Source: Sisyra terminalis
Taxonomy: Eukaryota; Arthropoda; Insecta; Neuroptera; Sisyridae
Assembly: GCA_958496175.1 (NCBI GenBank)
Contig: OY292277.1
Span: forward strand, 2,480,001 to 2,544,000
Reading direction: 5' to 3'
DNA: 64,000 nucleotides
Both the position numbers and the translations under genes were made by a program. Of the stretch, positions 49,163 through 62,562 are shown one piece after another. The notes under the pieces were generated by a model. That model searched no databases. It was not told the DNA's origin and saw only the letters and a list, made by a program, of their open reading frames with translations. Position 1 is the first letter of the stretch; each line of letters starts with the position of its first letter.

Positions 49163-49497
49163 ATGGGAAAAATTTGCACAGCATGCACAGATGGACGTCT
49201 ACTTTCGATTGGCACCCTAAAAACATTTTTTTTTAATTTGGCCATTTTCGAGAAAAATCAACGATGGTTAACCCACGGTTTTTTTTGGCGAAAAATCTTT
49301 TGCCTTCGAAATCGAAATCAATTATTATATTATCGTTCTATACATTGTAACGAACCCGAAACTGCCTTTGGTTCGAAAATCATCCCTTATATAACGATGG
49401 TTAATGCAATTGCTGAAGAAGCCCCGTTCGTCTCTCCCTCTTAGTGGGCAGTGTTCATCCCTTAAACGGCCTGTTCAGCCCTTAAACGTGGTTTGTT

Positions 49498-51507
49498 ATG
49501 AGAAAAATTTGCACAGCATGCACAGATGGACGTCTACTTTCGATTGGCACCCTAAAAACATTTTTTTTTAATTTGGCCATTTTCGAGAAAAATCAACGAT
49601 GGTTATCCCACGGTTTTTTTTGGCGAAAAATCTTTTGCCTTCGAAATCGAAATCAATTATTATATTATCGTTCTATACATTGTAACGAACCCGAAACTGC
49701 CTTTGGTTCGAAAATCATCCCTTATATAACGATGGTTAATGCAATTGCTGAAGAAGCCCCGTTCGTCTCTCCCTCTTAGTGGGCAGTGTTCATCCCTTAA
49801 ACGGCCTGTTCAGCCCTTAAACGTGGTTTGTTATGGGAAAAATTTGCACAGCATGCACAGATGGACGTCTACTTTCGATTGGCACCCTAAAAACATTTTT
49901 TTTTAATTTGGCCATTTTCGAGAAAAATCAACGATGGTTATCCCACGGTTTTTTTTGGCGAAAAATCTTTTGCCTTCGAAATCGAAATCAATTATTATAT
50001 TATCGTTCTATACATTGTAACGAACCCGAAACTGCCTTTGGTTCGAAAATCATCCCTTATATAACGATGGTTAATGCAATTGCTGAAGAAGCCCCGTTCG
50101 TCTCTCCCTCTTAGTGGGCAGTGTTCATCCCTTAAACGGCCTGTTCAGCCCTTAAACGTGGTTTGTTATGGGAAAAATTTGCACAGCATGCACAGATGGA
50201 CGTCTACTTTCGATTGGCACCCTAAAAAAAATTTTTTTTAGTTTGGCCATTTTCGAGAAAAATCAACGATGGTTAACCCACGGTTTTTTTTGGCGAAAAA
50301 TCTTTTGCCTTCGAAATCGAAATCAATTATTATATTATCGTTCTATACATTGTAACGAACCCGAAACTGCCTTTGGTTCGAAAATCATCCCTTATATAAC
50401 GATGGTTAATGCAATTGCTGAAGAAGCCCCGTTCGTCTCTCCCTCTTAGTGGGCAGTGTTCATCCCTTAAACGGCCTGTTCAGCCCTTAAACGTGGTTTG
50501 TTATGAGAAAAATTTGCACAGCATGCACAGATGGACGTCTACTTTCGATTGGCACCCTAAAAACATTTTTTTTTAATTTGGCCATTTTCGAGAAAAATCA
50601 ACGATGGTTATCCCACGGTTTTTTTTGGCGAAAAATCTTTTGCCTTCGAAATCGAAATCAATTATTATATTATCGTTCTATACATTGTAACGAACCCGAA
50701 ACTGCCTTTGGTTCGAAAATCATCCCTTATATAACGATGGTTAATGCAATTGCTGAAGAAGCCCCGTTCGTCTCTCCCTCTTAGTGGGCAGTGTTCATCC
50801 CTTAAACGGCCTGTTCAGCCCTTAAACGTGGTTTGTTATGGGAAAAATTTGCACAGCATGCACAGATGGACGTCTACTTTCGATTGGCACCCTAAAAACA
50901 TTTTTTTTTAATTTGGCCATTTTCGAGAAAAATCAACGATGGTTATCCCACGGTTTTTTTTGGCGAAAAATCTTTTGCCTTCGAAATCGAAATCAATTAT
51001 TATATTATCGTTCTATACATTGTAACGAACCCGAAACTGCCTTTGGTTCGAAAATCATCCCTTATATAACGATGGTTAATGCAATTGCTGAAGAAGCCCC
51101 GTTCGTCTCTCCCTCTTAGTGGGCAGTGTTCATCCCTTAAACGGCCTGTTCAGCCCTTAAACGTGGTTTGTTATGGGAAAAATTTGCACAGCATGCACAG
51201 ATGGACGTCTACTTTCGATTGGCACCCTAAAAACATTTTTTTTTAATTTGGCCATTTTCGAGAAAAATCAACGATGGTTAACCCACGGTTTTTTTTGGCG
51301 AAAAATCTTTTGCCTTCGAAATCGAAATCAATTATTATATTATCGTTCTATACATTGTAACGAACCCGAAACTGCCTTTGGTTCGAAAATCATCCCTTAT
51401 ATAACGATGGTTAATGCAATTGCTGAAGAAGCCCCGTTCGTCTCTCCCTCTTAGTGGGAAGTGTTCATCCCTTAAACGGCCTGTTCAGCCCTTAAACGTG
51501 GATTGTT
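49498..51507 (+). repeat. Trimer HOR in two copies
   Basis: 49498/49833/50168 and 50503/50838/51173 share a first unit with A4 and T109 and a second with G4 and T109. The third differs: A8-T8-AG at 50168 but CA-T9 with A287 and A330 at 51173. A4 also appears at 56533 in another class. Confidence 0.75.
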
Positions 51508-52847
51508 ATGGGAAAAATTTGCACAGCATGCACAGATGGACGTCTACTTTCGATTGGCACCCTAAAAAAAATTTTTTTTAGTTTGGCCATTTCCGAGAAA
51601 AATCAATGATGGTTAACCCACGGTTTTTTTTGGCGAAAAATCTTTTGCCTTCGAAATCGAAATCAATTATTATATTATCGTTCTATACATTGTAACGAAC
51701 CCGAAACTGCCTTTGGTTCGAAAATCATCCCTTATATAACGATGGTTAATGCAATTGCTGAAGAAGCCCCGTTCGTCTCTCCCTCTTAGTGGGAAGTGTT
51801 CATCCCTTAAACGGCCTGTTCAGCCCTTAAACGTGGTTTGTTATGGGAAAAATTTGCACAGCATGCACAGATGGACGTCTACTTTCGATTGGCACCCTAA
51901 AAAAAATTTTTTTTAGTTTGGCCATTTTCGAGAAAAATCAACGATGGTTAACCCACGGTTTTTTTTGGCGAAAAATCTTTTGCCATCGAAATCGAAATCA
52001 ATTATTATATTATCGTTCTATACATTGTAACGAACCCGAAACTGCCTTTGGTTCGAAAATCATCCCTTATATAACGATGGTTAATGCAATTGCTGAAGAA
52101 GCCCCGTTCGTCTCTCCCTCTTAGTGGGAAGTGTTCATCCCTTAAACGGCCTGTTCAGCCCTTAAACGTGGTTTGTTATGGGAAAAATTTGCACAGCATG
52201 CACAGATGGACGTCTACTTTCGATTGGCACCCTAAAAAAAATTTTTTTTAGTTTGGCCATTTTCGAGAAAAATCAACGATGGTTAACCCACGGTTTTTTT
52301 TGGCGAAAAATCTTTTGCCTTCGAAATCGAAATCAATTATTATATTATCGTTCTATACATTGTAACGAACCCGAAACTGCCTTTGGTTCGAAAATCATCC
52401 CTTATATAACGATGGTTAATGCAATTGCTGAAGAAGCCCCGTTCGTCTCTCCCTCTTAGTGGGAAGTGTTCATCCCTTAAACGGCCTGTTCAGCCCTTAA
52501 ACGTGGTTTGTTATGGGAAAAATTTGCACAGCATGCACAGATGGACGTCTACTTTCGATTGGCACCCTAAAAAAAATTTTTTTTAATTTGGCCATTTTCG
52601 AGAAAAATCAACGATGGTTAACCCACGGTTTTTTTTGGCGAAAAATCTTTTGCCTTCGAAATCGAAATCAATTATTATATTATCGTTCTATACATTGTAA
52701 CGAACCCGAAACTGCCTTTGGTTCGAAAATCATCCCTTATATAACGATGGTTAATGCAATTGCTGAAGAAGCCCCGTTCGTCTCTCCCTCTTAGTGGGAA
52801 GTGTTCATCCCTTAAACGGCCTGTTCAGCCCTTAAACGTGGTTTGTT

Positions 52848-53183
52848 TTGGGAAAAATTTGCAAAGCATGCACAGATGGACGTCTACTTTCGATTGGCAC
52901 CCTAAAAAAAATTTTTTTTAATTTGGCCATTTTCGAGAAAAATCAACGATGGTTAACCCACGGTTTTTTTTTGGCGAAAAATCTTTTGCCTTCGAAATCG
53001 AAATCAATTATTATATTATCGTTCTATACATTGTAACGAACCCGAAACTGCCTTTGGTTCGAAAATCATCCCTTATATAACGATGGTTAATGCAATTGCT
53101 GAAGAAGCCCCGTTCGACTCGCCCTCTTAGTGGGAAGTGTTCATCCCTTAAACGGCCTGTTCAGCCCTTAAACGTGGATTGTT
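52848..53183 (+). repeat. 336-bp monomer with T9 second tract
   Basis: Also has T at position 1 (TTGGGAAAA) and A at 17 (GCAAAGC). Its counterpart is 56533. Confidence 0.9.
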
Positions 53184-54188
53184 ATGGGAAAAATTTGCAC
53201 AGCATGCACAGATGGACGTCTACTTTCGATTGGCACCCTAAAAAAAATTTTTTTTAGTTTGGCCATTTTCGAGAAAAATCAACGATGGTTAACCCACGGT
53301 TTTTTTTGGCGAAAAATCTTTTGCCTTCGAAATCGAAATCAATTATTATATTATCGTTCTATACATTGTAACGAACCCGAAACTGCCTTTGGTTCGAAAA
53401 TCATCCCTTATATAACGATGGTTAATGCAATTGCTGAAGAAGCCCCGTTCGTCTCGCCCTCTTAGTGGGAAGTGTTCATCCCTTAAACGGCCTGTTCAGC
53501 CCTTAAACGTGGATTGTTATGGGAAAAATTTGCACAGCATGCACAGATGGACGTCTACTTTCGATTGGCACCCTAAAAAAAATTTTTTTTAGTTTGGCCA
53601 TTTTCGAGAAAAATCAACGATGGTTAACCCACGGTTTTTTTTGGCGAAAAATCTTTTGCCTTCGAAATCGAAATCAATTATTATATTATCGTTCTATACA
53701 TTGTAACGAACCCGAAACAGCCTTTGGTTCGAAAATCATCCCTTATATAACGATGGTTAATGCAATTGCTGAAGAAGCCCCGTTCGTCTCTCCCTCTTAG
53801 TGGGAAGTGTTCATCCCTTAAACGGCCTGTTCAGCCCATAAACGTGGTTTGTTATGGGAAAAATTTGCACAGCATGCACAGATGGACGTCTACTTTCGAT
53901 TGGCACCCTAAAAAAATTTTTTTTTAATTTGGCCATTTTCGAGAAAAATCAACGATGGTTAACCCACGGTTTTTTTTGGCGAAAAATCTTTTGCCTTCGA
54001 AATCGAAATCAATTATTATATTATCGTTCTATACATTGTAACGAACCCGAAACAGCCTTTGGTTCGAAAATCATCCCTTATATAACGATGGTTAATGCAA
54101 TTGCTGAAGAAGCCCCGTTCGTCTCTCCCTCTTAGTGGGCAGTGTTCATCCCTTAAACGGCCTGTTCAGCCCTTAAACGTGGTTTGTT

Positions 54189-54522
54189 ATGGGAAAAATT
54201 TGCACAGCATGCACAGATGGACGTCTACTTTCGATTGGCACCCTAAAAAAAATTTTGTTTAATTTGGCCATTTTCGAGAAAAATCAACGATGGTTAATCC
54301 ACGGTTTTTTTGGCGAAAAATCTTTTGCCTTCGAAATCGAAATCAATTATTATATTATCGTTCTATACATTGTAACGAACCCGAAACTGCCTTTGGTTCG
54401 AAAATCATCCCTTATATAACGATGGTTAATGCAATTGCTGAAGAAGCCCCGTTCGTCTCTCCCTCTTAGTGGGAAGTGTTCATCCCTTAAACGGCCTGTT
54501 CAGCCCTTAAACGTGGTTTGTT
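54189..54522 (+). repeat. 334-bp monomer with T7 second tract, G69 and T110
   Basis: Last monomer of the 9-mer. The same three markers recur at 57874-58207. Confidence 0.9.
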
Positions 54523-56532
54523 ATGGGAAAAATTTGCACAGCATGCACAGATGGACGTCTACTTTCGATTGGCACCCTAAAAAAAATTTTTTTTAGTTTG
54601 GCCATTTCCGAGAAAAATCAATGATGGTTAACCCACGGTTTTTTTTGGCGAAAAATCTTTTGCCTTCGAAATCGAAATCAATTATTATATTATCGTTCTA
54701 TACATTGTAACGAACCCGAAACTGCCTTTGGTTCGAAAATCATCCCTTATATAACGATGGTTAATGCAATTGCTGAAGAAGCCCCGTTCGTCTCTCCCTC
54801 TTAGTGGGAAGTGTTCATCCCTTAAACGGCCTGTTCAGCCCTTAAACGTGGTTTGTTATGGGAAAAATTTGCACAGCATGCACAGATGGACGTCTACTTT
54901 CGATTGGCACCCTAAAAAAAATTTTTTTTAGTTTGGCCATTTTCGAGAAAAATCAACGATGGTTAACCCACGGTTTTTTTTGGCGAAAAATCTTTTGCCA
55001 TCGAAATCGAAATCAATTATTATATTATCGTTCTATACATTGTAACGAACCCGAAACTGCCTTTGGTTCGAAAATCATCCCTTATATAACGATGGTTAAT
55101 GCAATTGCTGAAGAAGCCCCGTTCGTCTCTCCCTCTTAGTGGGAAGTGTTCATCCCTTAAACGGCCTGTTCAGCCCTTAAACGTGGTTTGTTATGGGAAA
55201 AATTTGCACAGCATGCACAGATGGACGTCTACTTTCGATTGGCACCCTAAAAAAAATTTTTTTTAGTTTGGCCATTTTCGAGAAAAATCAACGATGGTTA
55301 ACCCACGGTTTTTTTTGGCGAAAAATCTTTTGCCTTCGAAATCGAAATCAATTATTATATTATCGTTCTATACATTGTAACGAACCCGAAACTGCCTTTG
55401 GTTCGAAAATCATCCCTTATATAACGATGGTTAATGCAATTGCTGAAGAAGCCCCGTTCGTCTCTCCCTCTTAGTGGGAAGTGTTCATCCCTTAAACGGC
55501 CTGTTCAGCCCTTAAACGTGGTTTGTTATGGGAAAAATTTGCACAGCATGCACAGATGGACGTCTACTTTCGATTGGCACCCTAAAAAAAATTTTTTTTA
55601 ATTTGGCCATTTTCGAGAAAAATCAACGATGGTTAACCCACGGTTTTTTTTGGCGAAAAATCTTTTGCCTTCGAAATCGAAATCAATTATTATATTATCG
55701 TTCTATACATTGTAACGAACCCGAAACTGCCTTTGGTTCGAAAATCATCCCTTATATAACGATGGTTAATGCAATTGCTGAAGAAGCCCCGTTCGACTCG
55801 CCCTCTTAGTGGGAAGTGTTCATCCCTTAAACGGCCTGTTCAGCCCTTAAACGTGGATTGTTATGGGAAAAATTTGCACAGCATGCACAGATGGACGTCT
55901 ACTTTCGATTGGCACCCTAAAAAAAATTTTTTTTAGTTTGGCCATTTTCGAGAAAAATCAACGATGGTTAACCCACGGTTTTTTTTGGCGAAAAATCTTT
56001 TGCCTTCGAAATCGAAATCAATTATTATATTATCGTTCTATACATTGTAACGAACCCGAAACTGCCTTTGGTTCGAAAATCATCCCTTATATAACGATGG
56101 TTAATGCAATTGCTGAAGAAGCCCCGTTCGTCTCGCCCTCTTAGTGGGAAGTGTTCATCCCTTAAACGGCCTGTTCAGCCCTTAAACGTGGATTGTTATG
56201 GGAAAAATTTGCACAGCATGCACAGATGGACGTCTACTTTCGATTGGCACCCTAAAAAAAATTTTTTTTAGTTTGGCCATTTTCGAGAAAAATCAACGAT
56301 GGTTAACCCACGGTTTTTTTTGGCGAAAAATCTTTTGCCTTCGAAATCGAAATCAATTATTATATTATCGTTCTATACATTGTAACGAACCCGAAACAGC
56401 CTTTGGTTCGAAAATCATCCCTTATATAACGATGGTTAATGCAATTGCTGAAGAAGCCCCGTTCGTCTCGCCCTCTTAGTGGGAAGTGTTCATCCCTTAA
56501 ACGGCCTGTTCAGCCCTTAAACGTGGTTTGTT

Positions 56533-56868
56533 TTGAGAAAAATTTGCAAAGCATGCACAGATGGACGTCTACTTTCGATTGGCACCCTAAAAAAAATTTT
56601 TTTTAATTTGGCCATTTTCGAGAAAAATCAACGATGGTTAACCCACGGTTTTTTTTTGGCGAAAAATCTTTTGCCTTCGAAATCGAAATCAATTATTATA
56701 TTATCGTTCTATACATTGTAACGAACCCGAAACTGCCTTTGGTTCGAAAATCATCCCTTATATAACGATGGTTAATGCAATTGCTGAAGAAGCCCCGTTC
56801 GACTCGCCCTCTTAGTGGGAAGTGTTCATCCCTTAAACGGCCTGTTCAGCCCTTAAACGTGGATTGTT
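56533..56868 (+). repeat. 336-bp monomer, counterpart of 52848
   Basis: Same T1, A17 and T9 second tract as 52848, plus A at position 4 (TTGAGAAAA). Confidence 0.9.
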
Positions 56869-57873
56869 ATGGGAAAAATTTGCACAGCATGCACAGATGG
56901 ACGTCTACTTTCGATTGGCACCCTAAAAAAAATTTTTTTTAGTTTGGCCATTTTCGAGAAAAATCAACGATGGTTAACCCACGGTTTTTTTTGGCGAAAA
57001 ATCTTTTGCCTTCGAAATCGAAATCAATTATTATATTATCGTTCTATACATTGTAACGAACCCGAAACTGCCTTTGGTTCGAAAATCATCCCTTATATAA
57101 CGATGGTTAATGCAATTGCTGAAGAAGCCCCGTTCGTCTCGCCCTCTTAGTGGGAAGTGTTCATCCCTTAAACGGCCTGTTCAGCCCTTAAACGTGGATT
57201 GTTATGGGAAAAATTTGCACAGCATGCACAGATGGACGTCTACTTTCGATTGGCACCCTAAAAAAAATTTTTTTTAGTTTGGCCATTTTCGAGAAAAATC
57301 AACGATGGTTAACCCACGGTTTTTTTTGGCGAAAAATCTTTTGCCTTCGAAATCGAAATCAATTATTATATTATCGTTCTATACATTGTAACGAACCCGA
57401 AACAGCCTTTGGTTCGAAAATCATCCCTTATATAACGATGGTTAATGCAATTGCTGAAGAAGCCCCGTTCGTCTCTCCCTCTTAGTGGGAAGTGTTCATC
57501 CCTTAAACGGCCTGTTCAGCCCATAAACGTGGTTTGTTATGGGAAAAATTTGCACAGCATGCACAGATGGACGTCTACTTTCGATTGGCACCCTAAAAAA
57601 ATTTTTTTTTAATTTGGCCATTTTCGAGAAAAATCAACGATGGTTAACCCACGGTTTTTTTTGGCGAAAAATCTTTTGCCTTCGAAATCGAAATCAATTA
57701 TTATATTATCGTTCTATACATTGTAACGAACCCGAAACAGCCTTTGGTTCGAAAATCATCCCTTATATAACGATGGTTAATGCAATTGCTGAAGAAGCCC
57801 CGTTCGTCTCTCCCTCTTAGTGGGCAGTGTTCATCCCTTAAACGGCCTGTTCAGCCCTTAAACGTGGTTTGTT

Positions 57874-58207
57874 ATGGGAAAAATTTGCACAGCATGCACA
57901 GATGGACGTCTACTTTCGATTGGCACCCTAAAAAAAATTTTGTTTAATTTGGCCATTTTCGAGAAAAATCAACGATGGTTAATCCACGGTTTTTTTGGCG
58001 AAAAATCTTTTGCCTTCGAAATCGAAATCAATTATTATATTATCGTTCTATACATTGTAACGAACCCGAAACTGCCTTTGGTTCGAAAATCATCCCTTAT
58101 ATAACGATGGTTAATGCAATTGCTGAAGAAGCCCCGTTCGTCTCTCCCTCTTAGTGGGAAGTGTTCATCCCTTAAACGGCCTGTTCAGCCCTTAAACGTG
58201 GTTTGTT
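57874..58207 (+). repeat. 334-bp monomer, counterpart of 54189
   Basis: It carries the T7 second tract, G69 and T110, and closes the 11-mer. Confidence 0.9.
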
Positions 58208-61200
58208 ATGGGAAAAATTTGCACAGCATGCACAGATGGACGTCTACTTTCGATTGGCACCCTAAAAAAAATTTTTTTTAATTTGGCCATTTTCGAGAAA
58301 AATCAACGATGGTTAACCCACGGTTTTTTTTGGCGAAAAATCTTTTGCCTTCGAAATCGAAATCAATTATTATATTATCGTTCTATACATTGTAACGAAC
58401 CCGAAACAGCCTTTGGTTCGAAAATCATCCCTTATATAACGATGGTTAATGCAATTGCTGAAGAAGCCCCGTTCGTCTCTCCCTCTTAGTGGGCAGTGTT
58501 CATCCCTTAAACGGCCTGTTCAGCCCTTAAACGTGGTTTGTTATGGGAAAAATTTGCACAGCATGCACAGATGGACGTCTACTTTCGATTGGCACCCTAA
58601 AAAAAATTTTTTTTAATTTGGCCATTTTCGAGAAAAATCAACGATGGTTAATCCACGGTTTTTTTTGGCGAAAAATCTTTTGCCTTCGAAATCGAAATCA
58701 ATTATTATATTATCGTTCTATACATTGTAACGAACCCGAAACTGCCTTTGGTTCGAAAATCATCCCTTATATAACGATGGTTAATGCAATTGCTGAAGAA
58801 GCCCCGTTCGTCTCTCCCTCTTAGTGGGAAGTGTTCATCCCTTAAACGGCCTGTTCAGCCCTTAAACGTGGTTTTTTATGGGAAAAATTTGCACAGCATG
58901 CACAGATGGACGTCTACTTTCGATTGGCACCCTAAAAAAAATTTTTTTTAATTTGGCCATTTTCGAGAAAAATCAACGATGGTTAACCCACGGTTTTTTT
59001 TGGCGAAAAATCTTTTGCCTTCGAAATCGAAATCAATTATTATATTATCGTTCTATACATTGTAACGAACCCGAAACAGCCTTTGGTTCGAAAATCATCC
59101 CTTATATAACGATGGTTAATGCAATTGCTGAAGAAGCCCCGTTCGTCTCGCCCTCTTAGTGGGAAGTGTTCATCCCTTAAACGGCCTGTTCAGCCCTTAA
59201 ACGTGGATTGTTATGGGAAAAATTTGCACAGCATGCACAGATGGACGTCTACTTTCGATTGGCACCCTAAAAAAAATTTTTTTTAGTTTGGCCATTTTCG
59301 AGAAAAATCAACGATGGTTAACCCACGGTTTTTTTTGGCGAAAAATCTTTTGCCTTCGAAATCGAAATCAATTATTATATTATCGTTCTATACATTGTAA
59401 CGAACCCGAAACAGCCTTTGGTTCGAAAATCATCCCTTATATAACGATGGTTAATGCAATTGCTGAAGAAGCCCCGTTCGTCTCTCCCTCTTAGTGGGAA
59501 GTGTTCATCCCTTAAACGGCCTGTTCAGCCCATAAACGTGGTTTGTTATGGGAAAAATTTGCACAGCATGCACAGATGGACGTCTACTTTCGATTGGCAC
59601 CCTAAAAAAATTTTTTTTTAATTTGGCCATTTTCGAGAAAAATCAACGATGGTTAACCCACGGTTTTTTTTGGCGAAAAATCTTTTGCCTTCGAAATCGA
59701 AATCAATTATTATATTATCGTTCTATACATTGTAACGAACCCGAAACAGCCTTTGGTTCGAAAATCATCCCTTATATAACGATGGTTAATGCAATTGCTG
59801 AAGAAGCCCCGTTCGTCTCTCCCTCTTAGTGGGCAGTGTTCATCCCTTAAACGGCCTGTTCAGCCCTTAAACGTGGTTTGTTATGGGAAAAATTTGCACA
59901 GCATGCACAGATGGACGTCTACTTTCGATTGGCACCCTAAAAAAAATTTTTTTTAATTTGGCCATTTTCGAGAAAAATCAACGATGGTTAACCCACGGTT
60001 TTTTATGGCGAAAAATCTTTTGCCTTCGAAATCGAAATCAATTATTATATTATCGTTCTATACATTGTAACGAACCCGAAACTGCCTTTGGTTCGAAAAT
60101 CATCCCTTATATAACGATGGTTAATGCAATTGCTGAAGAAGCCCCGTTCGTCTCTCCCTCTTAGTGGGAAGTGTTCATCCCTTAAACGGCCTGTTCAGCC
60201 CTTAAACGTGGTTTGTTATGGGAAAAATTTGCACAGCATGCACAGATGGACGTCTACTTTCGATTGGCACCCAAAAAAAAAATTTTTTTAGTTTGGCCAT
60301 TTTCGAGAAAAATCAACGATGGTTAACCCACGGTTTTTTATGGCGAAAAATCTTTTGCCTTCGAAATCGAAATCAATTATTATATTATCGATCTATACAT
60401 TGTAACGAACCCGAAACTGCCTTTGGTTCGAAAATCATCCCTTATATAACGATGGTTAATGCAATTGCTGAAGAAGCCCCGTTCGACTCGCCCTCTTAGT
60501 GGGAAGTGTTCATCCCTTAAACGGCCTGTTCAGCCCTTAAACGTGGATTGTTATGGGAAAAATTTGCACAGCATGCACAGATGGACGTCTACTTTCGATT
60601 GGCACCCTAAAAAAAATTTTTTTTAGTTTGGCCATTTTCGAGAAAAATCAACGATGGTTAACCCACGGTTTTTTTTGGCGAAAAATCTTTTGCCTTCGAA
60701 ATCGAAATCAATTATTATATTATCGTTCTATACATTGTAACGAACCCGAAACTGCCTTTGGTTCGAAAATCATCCCTTATATAACGATGGTTAATGCAAT
60801 TGCTGAAGAAGCCCCGTTCGTCTCGCCCTCTTAGTGGGAAGTGTTCATCCCTTAAATGGCCTGTTCAGCCCTTAAACGTGGATTGTTATGGGAAAAATTT
60901 GCACAGCATGCACAGATGGACGTCTACTTTCGATTGGCACCCTAAAAAAAATTTTTTTTAGTTTGGCCATTTTCGAGAAAAATCAACGATGGTTAACCCA
61001 CGGTTTTTTTTGGCAAAAAATCTTTTGCCTTCGAAATCGAAATCAATTATTATATTATCGTTCTATACATTGTAACGAACCCGAAACAGCCTTTGGTTCG
61101 AAAATCATCCCTTATATAACGATGGTTAATGCAATTGCTGAAGAAGCCCCGTTCGTCTCTCCCTCTTAGTGGGCAGTGTTCATCCCTTAAACGGCCTGTT

Positions 61201-62562
61201 CAGCCCTTAAACGTGGTTTGTTATGGGAAAAATTTGCACAGCATGCACAGATGGACGTCTACTTTCGATTGGCACCCTAAAAAAATTTTTTTTTAATTTG
61301 GCCATTTTCGAGAAAAATCAACGATGGTTAACCCACGGTTTTTTTTGGCGAAAAATCTTTTGCCTTCGAAATCGAAATCAATTATTATATTATCGTTCTA
61401 TACATTGTAACGAACCCGAAACAGCCTTTGGTTCGAAAATCATCCCTTATATAACGATGGTTAATGCAATTGCTGAAGAAGCCCCGTTCGTCTCTCCCTC
61501 TTAGTGGGAAGTGTTCATCCCTTAAACGGCCTGTTCAGCCCTTAAACGTGGTTTGTTATGGGAAAAATTTGCACAGCATGCACAGATGGACGTCTACTTT
61601 CGATTGGCACCCTAAAAAAATTTTTTTTTAATTTGGCCATTTTCGAGAAAAATTAACGATGGTTAACCCACGGTTTTTTTTGGCGAAAAATCTTTTGCCT
61701 TCGAAATCGAAATCAATTATTATATTATCGTTCTATACATTGTAACGAACCCGAAACAGCCTTTGGTTCGAAAATCATCCCTTATATAACGATGGTTAAT
61801 GCAATTGCTGAAGAAGCCCCGTTCGTCTCTCCCTCTTAGTGGGAAGTGTTCATCCCTTAAACGGCCTGTTCAGCCCTTAAACGTGGTTTGTTATGGGAAA
61901 AATTTGCACAGCATGCACAGATGGACGTCTACTTTCGATTGGCACCCTAAAAAAAATTTTGTTTAGTTTGGCCATTTTCGAGAAAAATCAACGATGGTTA
62001 ACCCACGGTTTTTTTTGGCGAAAAATCTTTTGCCTTCGAAATCGAAATCAATTATTATATTATCGTTCTATACATTGTAACGAACCCGAAACTGCCTTTG
62101 GTTCGAAAATCATCCCTTATATAACGATGGTTAATGCAATTGCTGAAGAAGCCCCGTTCGTCTCTCCCTCTTAGTGGGAAGTGTTCACCCCTTAAACGGC
62201 CTGTTCAGCCCTTAAACGTGGTTTGTTTTGGGAAAAATTTGCAAAGCATGCACAGATGGACGTCTACTTTCGATTGGCACCCTAAAAAAATTTTTTTTTA
62301 ATTTGGCCATTTTCGAGAAAAATCAACGATGGTTAATCCACGGTTTTTTTTGGCGAAAAATCTTTTGCCTTCGAAATCGAAATCAATTATTATATTATCG
62401 TTCTATACATTGTAACGAACCCGAAACTGCCTTTGGTTCGAAAATCATCCCTTATATAACGATGGTTAATGCAATTGCTGAAGAAGCCCCGTTCGTCTCT
62501 CCCTCTTAGTGGGAAGTGTTCATCCCTTAAACGGCCTGTTCAGCCCTTAAACGTGGTTTGTT

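Larger units (their letters stand above)
48495..51507 (+). repeat. Zone 7: CA-T9 monomers with trimer HORs
   Basis: Nine monomers, eight starts from 48495 plus the unit at 51173. Two 334-bp units with a T7 second tract open the zone (48495, 48829). The unit at 48829 also has AGATTGG instead of AGTTTGG, and A at 234. Then come trimers marked by T at 109 (GGTTATCCC), with and without A at 4 (ATGAGAAAA). Confidence 0.8.
51508..54522 (+). repeat. Zone 8 HOR copy, 9-mer
   Basis: I call the monomers P1-P9, starting at 51508, 51843, 52178, 52513, 52848, 53184, 53519, 53854 and 54189. P5 is 336 bp and P9 is 334 bp, so the block is 3015 bp. The T at 100 in P1 creates an in-frame stop in the frame starting at position 1. 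Confidence 0.85.
51508..58207 (+). repeat. Zone 8: 9-mer and 11-mer copies of one HOR
   Basis: Twenty monomers, all with A at 62. Rare markers recur in the same order in both halves: C86 plus T100 (51508, 54523); A143 (51843, 54858); TTTTG at the unit boundary with A17 and a T9 second tract (52848, 56533); A201 with A320 (CCCATAAAC; 53519, 57204); A7-T9 with A201 (53854, 57539); G69 with T110 and a T7 second tract (54189, 57874). Confidence 0.85.
54523..58207 (+). repeat. Zone 8 HOR copy, 11-mer
   Basis: The order, in terms of the 9-mer, is P1, P2, P3, a P4/P5 hybrid (55528), P6, a P7-like unit (56198), P5 (56533), P6, P7, P8, P9. The hybrid at 55528 has the 5' part of P4 (ATGGG, ACAGC, T8) and the 3' part of P5 (TTCGACTCG, A287, A330). 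The length is 3685 bp. Confidence 0.8.
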
